33,514 bases of DNA from Thermomonas sp. (lineage in GTDB: Bacteria; Pseudomonadota; Gammaproteobacteria; Xanthomonadales; Xanthomonadaceae): positions 1 to 33,514 of the forward strand of contig NZ_JAHRWW010000025.1 of the NCBI RefSeq assembly GCF_019104945.1, in the 5' to 3' direction. Below the pieces are notes generated by a model, which had not been told where the DNA came from, made no database searches, and saw only the letters and a program-made list of their open reading frames with translations. The position numbers were made by a program, and so were the translations under genes. Below, one piece after another: positions 26,026-33,514 of the stretch. How positions within the stretch are numbered: position 1 is the stretch's first letter; each line of letters opens with the position of its first letter.

Positions 26026-26775
26026 TTAGTCCCTCGCTTCGCCACGGTCGGCACGATCGCCACGGTCACGGCGCGGACCACGCGGACGCTCACGGTCACC
26101 ACGCGGTGCCGGGGTATCGTCCTGCTTCTCCTGGCCCACTTGGCTGAAATCAAAGATTTCACCCTTATAGACCCACACCTTGATGCCGATGATGCCGTAG
26201 GTGGTCTTCGCCTCGGCGAAGCCATAGTCAATGTCCGCACGCAGGGTGTGCAGCGGCACGCGGCCTTCGCGGTACCACTCGGAACGGGCGATTTCTGCAC
26301 CGTTCAAGCGGCCAGCCACATTGACCTTGATGCCGAGCGCGCCCAGACGCATCGCGTTACCCACCGCACGCTTCATGGCGCGGCGGAACATGATGCGGCG
26401 CTCCAACTGCTGGGCGATGGATTCGGCCACCAGCTGTGCGTCGAGTTCCGGCTTGCGAACTTCGGTGACGTTGATGTGCGCCGGCACGCCGAGCACATCG
26501 GAAACGTCTTTACGCAGCTTCTCGATATCCTCACCGCGCTTACCGATCACCACGCCCGGACGGGCGGTGTGAATGGTGACGCGTGCGTTGTTGGCCGGAC
26601 GCTCGATCAGGATCTTGGAGATCCCGGCTTGCGCCAGCTTCTTACGCAGCATATCGCGAACTTTCAGGTCGCCAGCCAAGAATTCAGCGAACTGCTTCTT
26701 ACCGGCATACCACTTGGAATTCCAATCCTTGGCGATGCCGAGGCGGATTCCGATTGGATTAACTTTATGACCCAT
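26026..26775 (-). CDS. rpsC: 30S ribosomal protein S3 with acidic/basic tail
   Basis: S3 forms the mRNA entry site with S4 and S5. It starts [19 protein letters not shown]. The KH domain loop is [13 protein letters not shown], and the C-terminal domain contains [19 protein letters not shown] and [14 protein letters not shown]. At 249 residues it exceeds the E. coli protein (233). The extra length is a low-complexity tail of Arg, Asp, Pro and Gly ([17 protein letters not shown]). The tail is presumably disordered. Spacing is 2 nt from rplV and 3 nt to rplP. Confidence 0.99.
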   Translation of the reverse strand: MGHKVNPIGIRLGIAKDWNSKWYAGKKQFAEFLAGDLKVRDMLRKKLAQAGISKILIERPANNARVTIHTARPGVVIGKRGEDIEKLRKDVSDVLGVPAHINVTEVRKPELDAQLVAESIAQQLERRIMFRRAMKRAVGNAMRLGALGIKVNVAGRLNGAEIARSEWYREGRVPLHTLRADIDYGFAEAKTTYGIIGIKVWVYKGEIFDFSQVGQEKQDDTPAPRGDRERPRGPRRDRGDRADRGEARD

Positions 26776-26777
26776 GA

Positions 26778-27113
26778 TTATTTGCCCTCGCCCACGACCA
26801 CGGTGATATGGCTGGTGCGCTTCAAGATGCGCGTGCCACGGCCCTTTGCACGCGCCATAAAGCGCTTCAACGCAGGACCTTCATCGACCATGATGGTCTT
26901 GACCTTCAGCGCATCTGCATCGGCACCGTTGTTGTTTTCGGCATTCGAAGCAGCGGAGAACACGACCTTGTAGATCATGCCAGCAGCTTTTTTGTCCGAG
27001 AACTTCAACAGGTCGAGCGCACGCGCCACGGGCAGGCCACGCACTTGGTCAGCGACCAGACGGGCCTTCTGGGCGGAGATGCGCGCGGTGCGCAGGATTG
27101 CTTTCGCTTCCAT
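26778..27113 (-). CDS. rplV: 50S ribosomal protein L22
   Basis: L22 lines the peptide exit tunnel. AAGGAG abuts an ATG at 27119 and lies 6 nt before a second ATG at 27113. The second gives [19 protein letters not shown], has workable spacing, and is preferred (111 residues). [17 protein letters not shown] is the tunnel hairpin region. It is 10 nt after rpsS. Confidence 0.97.
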   Translation of the reverse strand: MEAKAILRTARISAQKARLVADQVRGLPVARALDLLKFSDKKAAGMIYKVVFSAASNAENNNGADADALKVKTIMVDEGPALKRFMARAKGRGTRILKRTSHITVVVGEGK

Positions 27114-27123
27114 TGTCATCTCC

Positions 27124-27390
27124 TTACTTCGACTTCTTATCGCCGCCGTGACCCTTGAACGTACGGGTCACTGCGAACTCACCCAGCTTATGGCCAACCA
27201 TATTTTCGTTGACGAGCACTGGGATGTGGGTTTTGCCGTTATGCACGGCAATCGTGTGTCCGATGAGATCCGGCAGGATCGTCGAACGGCGCGACCAAGT
27301 CTTGATCGGCTTCTTGCTGCTACCCGCGGCCTCCACCTTCTTGAGCAGGTGGTGGTCGATGAACGGGCCTTTTTTAAGTGAACGTGCCAT
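27124..27390 (-). CDS. rpsS: 30S ribosomal protein S19
   Basis: Head protein of the 30S subunit, paired with S13. The 88 residues start [20 protein letters not shown] and contain the signature [28 protein letters not shown] (motif spans residues 51-78). It is 6 nt after rplB. Confidence 0.99.
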   Translation of the reverse strand: MARSLKKGPFIDHHLLKKVEAAGSSKKPIKTWSRRSTILPDLIGHTIAVHNGKTHIPVLVNENMVGHKLGEFAVTRTFKGHGGDKKSK

Positions 27391-27396
27391 ATCCGA

Positions 27397-28224
27397 TTAG
27401 CTCCTACGGTCGCGCACGATGAACTGCTGGGTGCGCTTGTTGTGGCGCGTCTTGTAACCCTTGGTCGGCACACCCCACGGGGTGACCGGGTGCGGGTTAC
27501 CCTGACCGGCCTTGGCTTCACCACCGCCGTGCGGGTGGTCAACCGGGTTCATCACCACACCGCGAACGGTGGGCTTGACGCCGCGCCAGCGTGACGCACC
27601 GGCCTTGCCCAACTTCTGCAAACCGTGTTCGTCATTGCTGACTTCGCCAATGGTCGCACGGCATTCAGCCGGCACCTTACGCATTTCACCCGAACGCAGA
27701 CGCAGGGTGACATACACACCGTCACGCGCCACCAACTGCACGCCTGCACCCGCAGCGCGGGCCAGCTGAGCGCCCTTGCCGGGCTTCATTTCGATGCAGT
27801 GAATGGTGGAACCCACCGGAATGTTACGCAGCGGAAGGGAGTTGCCGGTCTTGATCGGCGCATCCGAACCTGCGATCACTTGATCGCCCGCCTTCAGACC
27901 CTTGGGCGCGATGATGTAACGACGCTCGCCGTCCACGTAGCACAACAGAGCGATGTGCGCAGTGCGGTTCGGATCGTATTCAATGCGCTCAACGCGTGCC
28001 GGAATACCTTCCTTATCGCGCTTGAAGTCAATGATGCGGTAATGCTGCTTGTGGCCACCGCCGATGTGACGGGTGGTGATACGACCGTGGTGGTTACGAC
28101 CACCGGTCTTGCTTTGCTTTTCTACCAGCGCCGCGTGTGGAGCACCCTTATGCAGATCCGGGGTCTTCACACGAACCGCGCTACGGCGGCCAGCGGAGGT
28201 AGGCTTAAATGTCATCAATGCCAT
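27397..28224 (-). CDS. rplB: 50S ribosomal protein L2
   Basis: L2 is required for subunit joining and supports peptidyl transfer. The 275 residues show the RNA-binding region with [20 protein letters not shown] and the C-terminal [16 protein letters not shown]. The His of that motif corresponds to the conserved His229. The start [15 protein letters not shown] is canonical. It lies 11 nt after rplW. Confidence 0.99.
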   Translation of the reverse strand: MALMTFKPTSAGRRSAVRVKTPDLHKGAPHAALVEKQSKTGGRNHHGRITTRHIGGGHKQHYRIIDFKRDKEGIPARVERIEYDPNRTAHIALLCYVDGERRYIIAPKGLKAGDQVIAGSDAPIKTGNSLPLRNIPVGSTIHCIEMKPGKGAQLARAAGAGVQLVARDGVYVTLRLRSGEMRKVPAECRATIGEVSNDEHGLQKLGKAGASRWRGVKPTVRGVVMNPVDHPHGGGEAKAGQGNPHPVTPWGVPTKGYKTRHNKRTQQFIVRDRRS

Positions 28225-28235
28225 GATTATATTCC

Positions 28236-28535
28236 TCAGGCCGAGACGGTCATGACGTCAATCGCCTGACCTTCGGCCAGGGTGACGTACGCCTTGCGCC
28301 AATCATTGCGGCTGCCCTGACGGTTACGGAAGGCTTTGGACTTACCCTTCACGTTCACGACGTTTACAGCTTCAACTTTGACGGAGAAGATCGTTTCCAC
28401 GGCTGCTTTGACGTCAGCTTTGGTAGCGGTCTTCGCGATCTCAAAGACGTATTGGTTAGAGACTTCCTGCAGACGAGCGGTCTTTTCAGACACGCGCGGT
28501 GCGCGGATTACTTCGTACAAGTTTGCGGCGCTCAT
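28236..28535 (-). CDS. rplW: 50S ribosomal protein L23
   Basis: Exit-tunnel protein that docks trigger factor and SRP. The ATG at 28535 ([18 protein letters not shown]) gives 99 residues, overlaps the rplD stop as ATGA, and has GGAG upstream. The longer reading frame would require GTG and lacks support. [19 protein letters not shown] and [11 protein letters not shown] are typical. Confidence 0.97.
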   Translation of the reverse strand: MSAANLYEVIRAPRVSEKTARLQEVSNQYVFEIAKTATKADVKAAVETIFSVKVEAVNVVNVKGKSKAFRNRQGSRNDWRKAYVTLAEGQAIDVMTVSA

Positions 28536-29134
28536 GCCAGCCACTCCTCGATCTTCTTCACCGCATCGGTGGTCACCAGAACGGTGTCGGCACCGACCAG
28601 CGCAACCGGATCCAGACCCTGCACGTCACGCACCTGCACATAAGGCAGATTGCGCGCAGACAGGTACAGATTGTCGGTCGCTTCTTCGGTCACGATCAGC
28701 GGACGCTTACCGGCCTTGAGTTCAGCCAACTTGGCCACTAAACCCTGGGTCTTCGGCGCTTCGATATCGAAGCTCTCAACCACAGTGATACGGCCTTGAC
28801 GGTTCAGCTCAGACAGGATCGAGGCGATCGCTGCACGGTACATCTTGCGGTTGACCTTCTGCGCAAAGCTGCGCGGCTTGGCCGCAAAGGTCACGCCACC
28901 ACCCACGAAGATCGGAGCTGTCAGCGCGCCGTGACGTGCGCCACCGCCCTTCTGCTTCTTCGACTTCTTGGTGGTGCCATTGACTTCCGAACGGGTCTTC
29001 TGCGCCTTGGTGCCAGCACGACCTGCGTTGCGGTAAGCCACAACCACTTGGTGAATCAGATCTTCGCTAAACGCGCGACCGAACACCGCTTCAGAAACGG
29101 CAAGCTTCGCGCCGCCATTGATAGTAAGTTCCAT
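28532..29134 (-). CDS. rplD: 50S ribosomal protein L4
   Basis: L4 extends a loop into the exit tunnel and, in E. coli, represses its own S10 operon by binding the leader. The 200 residues contain the tunnel loop ([17 protein letters not shown] then GGGARHG) and the C-terminal [16 protein letters not shown]. It begins 2 nt after rplC. A structured leader upstream of rpsJ is a candidate L4 target, by analogy only. Confidence 0.99.
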   Translation of the reverse strand: MELTINGGAKLAVSEAVFGRAFSEDLIHQVVVAYRNAGRAGTKAQKTRSEVNGTTKKSKKQKGGGARHGALTAPIFVGGGVTFAAKPRSFAQKVNRKMYRAAIASILSELNRQGRITVVESFDIEAPKTQGLVAKLAELKAGKRPLIVTEEATDNLYLSARNLPYVQVRDVQGLDPVALVGADTVLVTTDAVKKIEEWLA

Positions 29135-29136
29135 GA

Positions 29137-29793
29137 TCAGACTCCCTTGCTCGTCGGGCGAACGATCACGTCGCCACCCGGCGCACCCGGGACCGCGCCA
29201 CGCACGGCGATCAGGCCACGCTCAGCGTCAACCTTCACCACCTGCAGACCTTGCGTGGTCTGGGTGACGTGGCCCATATGACCGGCCATCTTCTTACCCG
29301 GGAACACGCGGCCCGGCGTCTGGCGCTGACCGATCGAACCCGGCGAGCGATGCGACAGCGAGTTACCGTGGGTGGCATCACCCATGGAGAAGTTCCAGCG
29401 CTTGATCGTGCCCTGGAAGCCCTTACCCTTCGTCACACCTTGCACGTCGACCATCTGGCCTTCGCTGAAGATGTCAGCCTTGATTTCACCACCCACTTCA
29501 AAGCCGCCAATTTGGTCAGCTTCAACGCGCAGTTCCCACAGGCCACGACCCGCTTCCACCTTGGCCTTGGCCAGGTGACCGGTCGCCGGCTTACTGAGCA
29601 GACTGGCGCGCTTCACGCCTGCAGTAACCTGCACAGCGGTGTAGCCGTCAACTTCGAGGGTTTTGATCTGAGTGATACGGTTCGGCGTCGCTTCGATCAG
29701 GGTCACCGGAATGGACTTGCCATCTTCGGTGAACATGCGGCTCATGCCGGCCTTGCGACCGACGATGCCGAGCGAATATTTCTTCGCGCTCAT
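29137..29793 (-). CDS. rplC: 50S ribosomal protein L3
   Basis: Early assembly protein reaching the peptidyl-transferase centre. The 218 residues start [19 protein letters not shown]. The loop [21 protein letters not shown] holds the Gln that PrmB methylates in E. coli. It lies 11 nt after rpsJ. Confidence 0.99.
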   Translation of the reverse strand: MSAKKYSLGIVGRKAGMSRMFTEDGKSIPVTLIEATPNRITQIKTLEVDGYTAVQVTAGVKRASLLSKPATGHLAKAKVEAGRGLWELRVEADQIGGFEVGGEIKADIFSEGQMVDVQGVTKGKGFQGTIKRWNFSMGDATHGNSLSHRSPGSIGQRQTPGRVFPGKKMAGHMGHVTQTTQGLQVVKVDAERGLIAVRGAVPGAPGGDVIVRPTSKGV

Positions 29794-29804
29794 CTTCGGT
29801 CTCC

Positions 29805-30116
29805 TCAGGTCAACTTGATCTGGACATCAACGCCAGCCGCGAGTTCGAGCTTCATCAGCGCGTCTACGGTCTTGTCGTTGGGGTCTACGATGTCAAGCAC
29901 GCGCTTATGCGTGCGGGTTTCGTACTGGTCACGCGCGTCTTTATCGACGTGCGGGGACACCAGAACGGTGTAGCGTTCGATCTTGGTCGGCAGCGGGATC
30001 GGGCCACGCACTTGCGCGCCGGTCCGCTTAGCCGTCTCAACGATCTCACTGGCCGAGCGGTCGATCAGGCGATGATCGAATGCTTTCAGCCGAATGCGAA
30101 TCTTTTGGTCCGCCAT
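29805..30116 (-). CDS. rpsJ: 30S ribosomal protein S10 (NusE)
   Basis: S10 is a 30S head protein and also acts as NusE in antitermination with NusB. The 103 residues contain [35 protein letters not shown] and [20 protein letters not shown]. It is the first gene of the ribosomal run. GAGG about 11 nt upstream serves as the likely ribosome-binding site. A 339-nt leader region separates it from the M14 peptidase gene. Confidence 0.99.
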   Translation of the reverse strand: MADQKIRIRLKAFDHRLIDRSASEIVETAKRTGAQVRGPIPLPTKIERYTVLVSPHVDKDARDQYETRTHKRVLDIVDPNDKTVDALMKLELAAGVDVQIKLT

Positions 30117-30455
30117 GGGAGAAATGCCTCATATCTAAAGAGCGACAGGTGCGACGGCGTTAGTGCGCCACACCCCGTGAAAACAACGAGTTACAACAAT
30201 TTTTACCGCATATTCCGAGCATCCAGCCCAACCAAAACCACAAACAAGAATCCTGAACGCGCCGAAAGGCCCCGCCGATATGCTCCGGAAAGTTCCGGAA
30301 CGGACGAGGCCTTGCCACGCGACTTTATCCTTGTCTGGCGAACACGAAGTGCGTCCTGCGCTTCTTTTCGCGTACCACTCCCAGCAAAGGGGAGCAGTGA
30401 GTTCACTATTCTGGCACAACTAAAACTGCCGCGCAAGTACGCCCCATTGCTGGAT
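30117..30455 (-). promoter_or_regulatory. S10-operon leader and promoter region
   Basis: No gene is seen in these 339 nt. A minus-strand promoter candidate is TTGCGC (complement 30431-30436), a 17-bp spacer and CAGAAT (complement 30408-30413). It would give a leader of about 290 nt. Inside is a perfect TCCGGAA-AG-TTCCGGA dyad (30284-30299), nested within AAGGCC/GGCCTT arms (30266-30271 and 30308-30313), which can fold as a long interrupted stem. No clear intrinsic terminator for the upstream peptidase gene is visible. Confidence 0.5.
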
Positions 30456-33200
30456 TTATTTAACCCCGTCTGGCTGCGCGGCATTCGCCTGCTCGCCTTG
30501 CATGAGGCTATTGAAGAGCAGTTTGAAAGCGCCATGCGCCTGCGCGCGGAATGTAATATCGGTACCAAAGAAGGTGAGCCGCCCACTGCCGATACGCGCT
30601 TGCGCGGCGAGCACGCCGTTTTGTAAATACTGCTGCCCCCACGCCCAGCCACTGCGCAGCGGAGTGGCATTGTCGAACCAAAGAATCGGCTTGATGTCGG
30701 TGCGCTCTTTTGGAAGATCAAATACTGGCGCGTTATCCCAGCGGCCGTCGGAAAAATACAGGTCTAACTGCTTGGGCAGGCCAAAGGCCACGGGGATCTC
30801 TGTATTAACGGCCACCTGCAATACGCTGCCGGGGATGTAGTACTCGCGGTCGCTCAATGCGCGCAGCTGGCCTTTGCCATCACTCACGCGTAAATGGCTT
30901 TGCACCGGCAGGCCGAGCAGCGTTGCAAGGCCACTTGACGAGCCCGTCGCCACGATATGCCCACCCTGCTCCAAGAACGTACGTAGCGCTGGCAGCGTGT
31001 CTTGGTTATCCAATTCGCCCAACATGTACTGATACTGCGCCGGAATCGTGGCGGCATCTTGCGACTTCACCTTGCGTCCGGCTTTGCCCGCCACCGCCAG
31101 CGATTCTGGCAGCGGCAGTGCGCCACTGGGCAGAATCAATACGTCATAGCGCTTGCGCAAACCGGGTTGATCAATTTGCTTGGGATACAGCACGTCGTAC
31201 GCAAAACCAAACGACTCCAGCACGAGACGCGTCCAACCCGACACAATCGAGCCACCGTAGTGATCCCAGAGTGCGATCCGCGGCGCACGCACAACTTCGG
31301 TATCTCCTACACTGCGCGGCGCGGCCTGCAACTCAACACCAACACCTTGTAGCGCCTGCGCGAGCACACCCTGCGCTGACTGCGGAATGATGTAATTGCC
31401 CGGTGCATTGGCCTGCCGCCTTACCGCAACACCCGCTTTGAGCAGCCGATTGACTAGCAAAACGCTATCGTTGCTGCGCGCGTCAAGTACATACCCTTGC
31501 GTCGCCTTGGGCAATACACTACGCGGCGGTTGTTGTATCTCGCCCACCGGCACTGGTTCAAACGGGCCACTAAATGCATCGCGAATGCGGTCGAACTGCA
31601 CGCCCATTTGCAGCGCAAGCGTCCAGCCTGCAGAGTCATAAGGTGCAATCGGCGGGCCTCCAACATACGCAAAATCATTCGGGTGATCTTGCGGTTCAAA
31701 CATATCCAGCACATGCGGGCGGAAGGCTTGATCGGCGCGCACGATATAAGAACCAACAGGGTAGCGCTTCCCAGCCACGCTAAACGCCGCACGTGCACGC
31801 TGCACCTCAATGCCCGCCAACTGCAGTGCATTGATAAATTTCACCGCCGTGGAAAAATCAGGTTGATCCGCCGACAAGATATAGCCACGCGGGTCGCGCC
31901 GCTCCGGGCGATAAAGTAACGCGTGCAGCTGTGCAGCACTGACTTCATCTACTTTTTTCTCTGCTTTTTCTGCAAGCACCTCTTGCACTTGCTTCAATGC
32001 AGACGGGCTAGGCGTCCAGCTATCACGTTGGCCGCGCTCAATGGCGTCGCGCCCCATACGGTAGGCGTTGAGCAAGAGCTGCTGACTATTACGCGAAGCA
32101 TAGTCCAGCACCGCCCAATTAGCCGCCAAGCTATAGTCGATGGACTGCCTGAAGTGCCACAGCTGCGGCTCCACCGGCGCAGGCAGATTGCTGTCAGGCA
32201 GCTGCCGAGAAACAAGAAAAGGCATCTCCATTGGCGTGGGGTTACCCACGATCTCAGTGAGAATGCCGAGCATATTGTGGAAATACGGCATCGTGCGCAG
32301 GCCGCCGTTCCACCACGTGGAATAGACGCTGCCGCGCTTGGAGACAGCGCCCGTCTTACCTTCTTGCAGGAAGCGAAGATTCATCGCTGAGCCTATGGCC
32401 TCTAGCTCAACCGGAATCATTGCATTGATGTTGTAGTTATACGGATCGCGGTACGGTGGCAACACAATCACCGTACCTTTAGGCGCGGCTTGATGATGGT
32501 TATAGACGATCTGCGGATACCACTGCGTGTACATCACCCGATTCATGTTCTGGGTTTCTTGCAGGGCCGCCATGTAGAAATCGCGGTTGTTATCATGCCC
32601 GGCGTATTTTTGATACATCCGTTGTGGAGTATCTAGCTTGCGTTTTTCTGGAACCGGCTCGCGCATATACCAATCCGAATACATCTGCTGGCCATCAGGA
32701 TTGGCGTGCACTAACAAAATGATGACGTCTTTCAAAATGCGCTTGGTTTCGACGTCCTGGCGCGAGGCTAGCTGCCACACCGTTTCGATGAGTTGGTGCG
32801 CCCCTACCGTTTCGTTAGCATGCAGACCACCGTCGATCCACACCACAGGCTTACCAACGGAAGCAAGCTGCTCGGCGGCATTCGCATCCACCCGCGCGCG
32901 CGCCAGCTGTTCAGAAATATCGCGATAGTGATCCAGCTGCGCCAGATTTTCAGGCGCGGAAGCAATCAGCATCCATTGCGAACGCCCTTCCGACGTTTTC
33001 CCCATCTCCACAAGGCGGAAACGGTCAGAACTTGCAGCCACTTTGCGAAAATAGGCCTCGGTTTGATCATAGTTTGCAAGCTGGTAATCATCGCCGATGG
33101 CGAAACCAAAATGCGCACGCGGAGATGGGGTTTGCGCGAGCGCCACCCCTATCACGAGCCAACACGCCATCACAAAACCAAAGCGCAAAACGCTTGCCAT
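30456..33200 (-). CDS. Secreted M14-family zinc carboxypeptidase
   Basis: A large exported metallopeptidase of about 914 residues. A Sec signal peptide (MASVLRFGFVMACWLVIGVALA, cleavage near residue 22) precedes the M14 domain. Zinc ligands are His127 and Glu130 (GGLHANETVG) with a His in YNHHQ (235-236). The Asn-Arg pair of NNRDF (204-208) fits the carboxylate-binding residues, and Glu315 (ILTEIVGNP) is the likely catalytic Glu. The C-terminal 300 residues include GGHIVATGSSSG and resemble a glutamine-amidotransferase-like accessory fold. The ATG at 33200 suits the signal peptide, but the Shine-Dalgarno is weak; an in-frame ATG at 33221 is an alternative. The position between tuf and rpsJ is odd for a secreted peptidase. 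Confidence 0.88.
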   Translation of the reverse strand: MASVLRFGFVMACWLVIGVALAQTPSPRAHFGFAIGDDYQLANYDQTEAYFRKVAASSDRFRLVEMGKTSEGRSQWMLIASAPENLAQLDHYRDISEQLARARVDANAAEQLASVGKPVVWIDGGLHANETVGAHQLIETVWQLASRQDVETKRILKDVIILLVHANPDGQQMYSDWYMREPVPEKRKLDTPQRMYQKYAGHDNNRDFYMAALQETQNMNRVMYTQWYPQIVYNHHQAAPKGTVIVLPPYRDPYNYNINAMIPVELEAIGSAMNLRFLQEGKTGAVSKRGSVYSTWWNGGLRTMPYFHNMLGILTEIVGNPTPMEMPFLVSRQLPDSNLPAPVEPQLWHFRQSIDYSLAANWAVLDYASRNSQQLLLNAYRMGRDAIERGQRDSWTPSPSALKQVQEVLAEKAEKKVDEVSAAQLHALLYRPERRDPRGYILSADQPDFSTAVKFINALQLAGIEVQRARAAFSVAGKRYPVGSYIVRADQAFRPHVLDMFEPQDHPNDFAYVGGPPIAPYDSAGWTLALQMGVQFDRIRDAFSGPFEPVPVGEIQQPPRSVLPKATQGYVLDARSNDSVLLVNRLLKAGVAVRRQANAPGNYIIPQSAQGVLAQALQGVGVELQAAPRSVGDTEVVRAPRIALWDHYGGSIVSGWTRLVLESFGFAYDVLYPKQIDQPGLRKRYDVLILPSGALPLPESLAVAGKAGRKVKSQDAATIPAQYQYMLGELDNQDTLPALRTFLEQGGHIVATGSSSGLATLLGLPVQSHLRVSDGKGQLRALSDREYYIPGSVLQVAVNTEIPVAFGLPKQLDLYFSDGRWDNAPVFDLPKERTDIKPILWFDNATPLRSGWAWGQQYLQNGVLAAQARIGSGRLTFFGTDITFRAQAHGAFKLLFNSLMQGEQANAAQPDGVK

Positions 33201-33290
33201 GAAACTTACCCACTCTGACATAGTACGGCTACCGTGCCGAACTACTGCCCAAATCACAAGGCTCTTTTGGCATAGCCCCTAAGTTGACCT

Positions 33291-33324
33291 AAAAACAAAA
33301 CCCCCGCTCATCACTGAGCAGGGG
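33291..33324 (-). terminator. Intrinsic terminator of tuf
   Basis: CCCC-GCTCA (33302-33310) pairs with TGAGC-A-GGGG (33315-33324, one bulged A) around a TCAC loop. On the minus strand the stem is followed by GTTTTGTTTTT. It begins 33 nt after the tuf stop and separates tuf from the peptidase gene. Confidence 0.9.
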
Positions 33325-33357
33325 CCTTGTAGATCATCGCTTTCGCGTGAACTTAGA

Positions 33358-33514
<157 letters not shown>

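Overview
The window reads as a chromosomal housekeeping segment of a gammaproteobacterium, most likely of the Xanthomonadales/Lysobacterales. This rests on several features: the class II (plant-type) DAHP synthase, the OmpA-family protein with TSP3-like calcium repeats, a 327-residue MDH next to an aspartate aminotransferase, DsbB, and a single run of str/S10/spc/alpha ribosomal genes that lacks rpmJ and infA at the secY-rpsM junction. No IS element, prophage, CRISPR array or tRNA was recognised.

Layout. Positions 1-2750 hold an outer-membrane OmpA-family gene (minus strand, its last few codons missing), a 509-bp intergenic region with a perfect dyad, a small SleB-like cell-wall hydrolase and a beta-class glutathione S-transferase. 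Positions 2750-9250 are minus-strand metabolism. They comprise prpC and prpB of the methylcitrate cycle with a DUF1003 membrane protein between them, a membrane PAS-GGDEL diguanylate cyclase, and an aspC-mdh pair with its own terminator. Positions 9270-13940 hold ppiB (minus) divergent from bipA, then a DUF2127 membrane protein and a lipoprotein amidase (plus). Positions 13945-15926 hold class II DAHP synthase and dsbB (minus).

Positions 16029-30116 are the ribosomal superoperon on the minus strand. In transcription order it is rpsJ rplCDWB rpsS rplV rpsC rplP rpmC rpsQ rplNXE rpsNH rplFR rpsE rpmD rplO secY rpsMKD rpoA rplQ, ending in a strong terminator at 15978-16008. A large secreted M14 carboxypeptidase gene (30456-33200) sits between rpsJ and the C-terminal fragment of tuf at the right edge.

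Most ribosomal genes are 0-17 nt apart or overlap. Five junctions are different and contain perfect or near-perfect hairpins: rpsN-rpsH (169 nt), rplR-rpsE (164), secY-rpsM (342), rpsD-rpoA (57) and rpoA-rplQ (173). A 339-nt leader with a nested dyad precedes rpsJ. These spacers are the most interesting unexplained structure in the window. They may be r-protein-responsive leaders, attenuators or processing sites that divide the superoperon into separately tuned blocks. The hairpins can be seen directly in the sequence, but the regulatory roles are inference.
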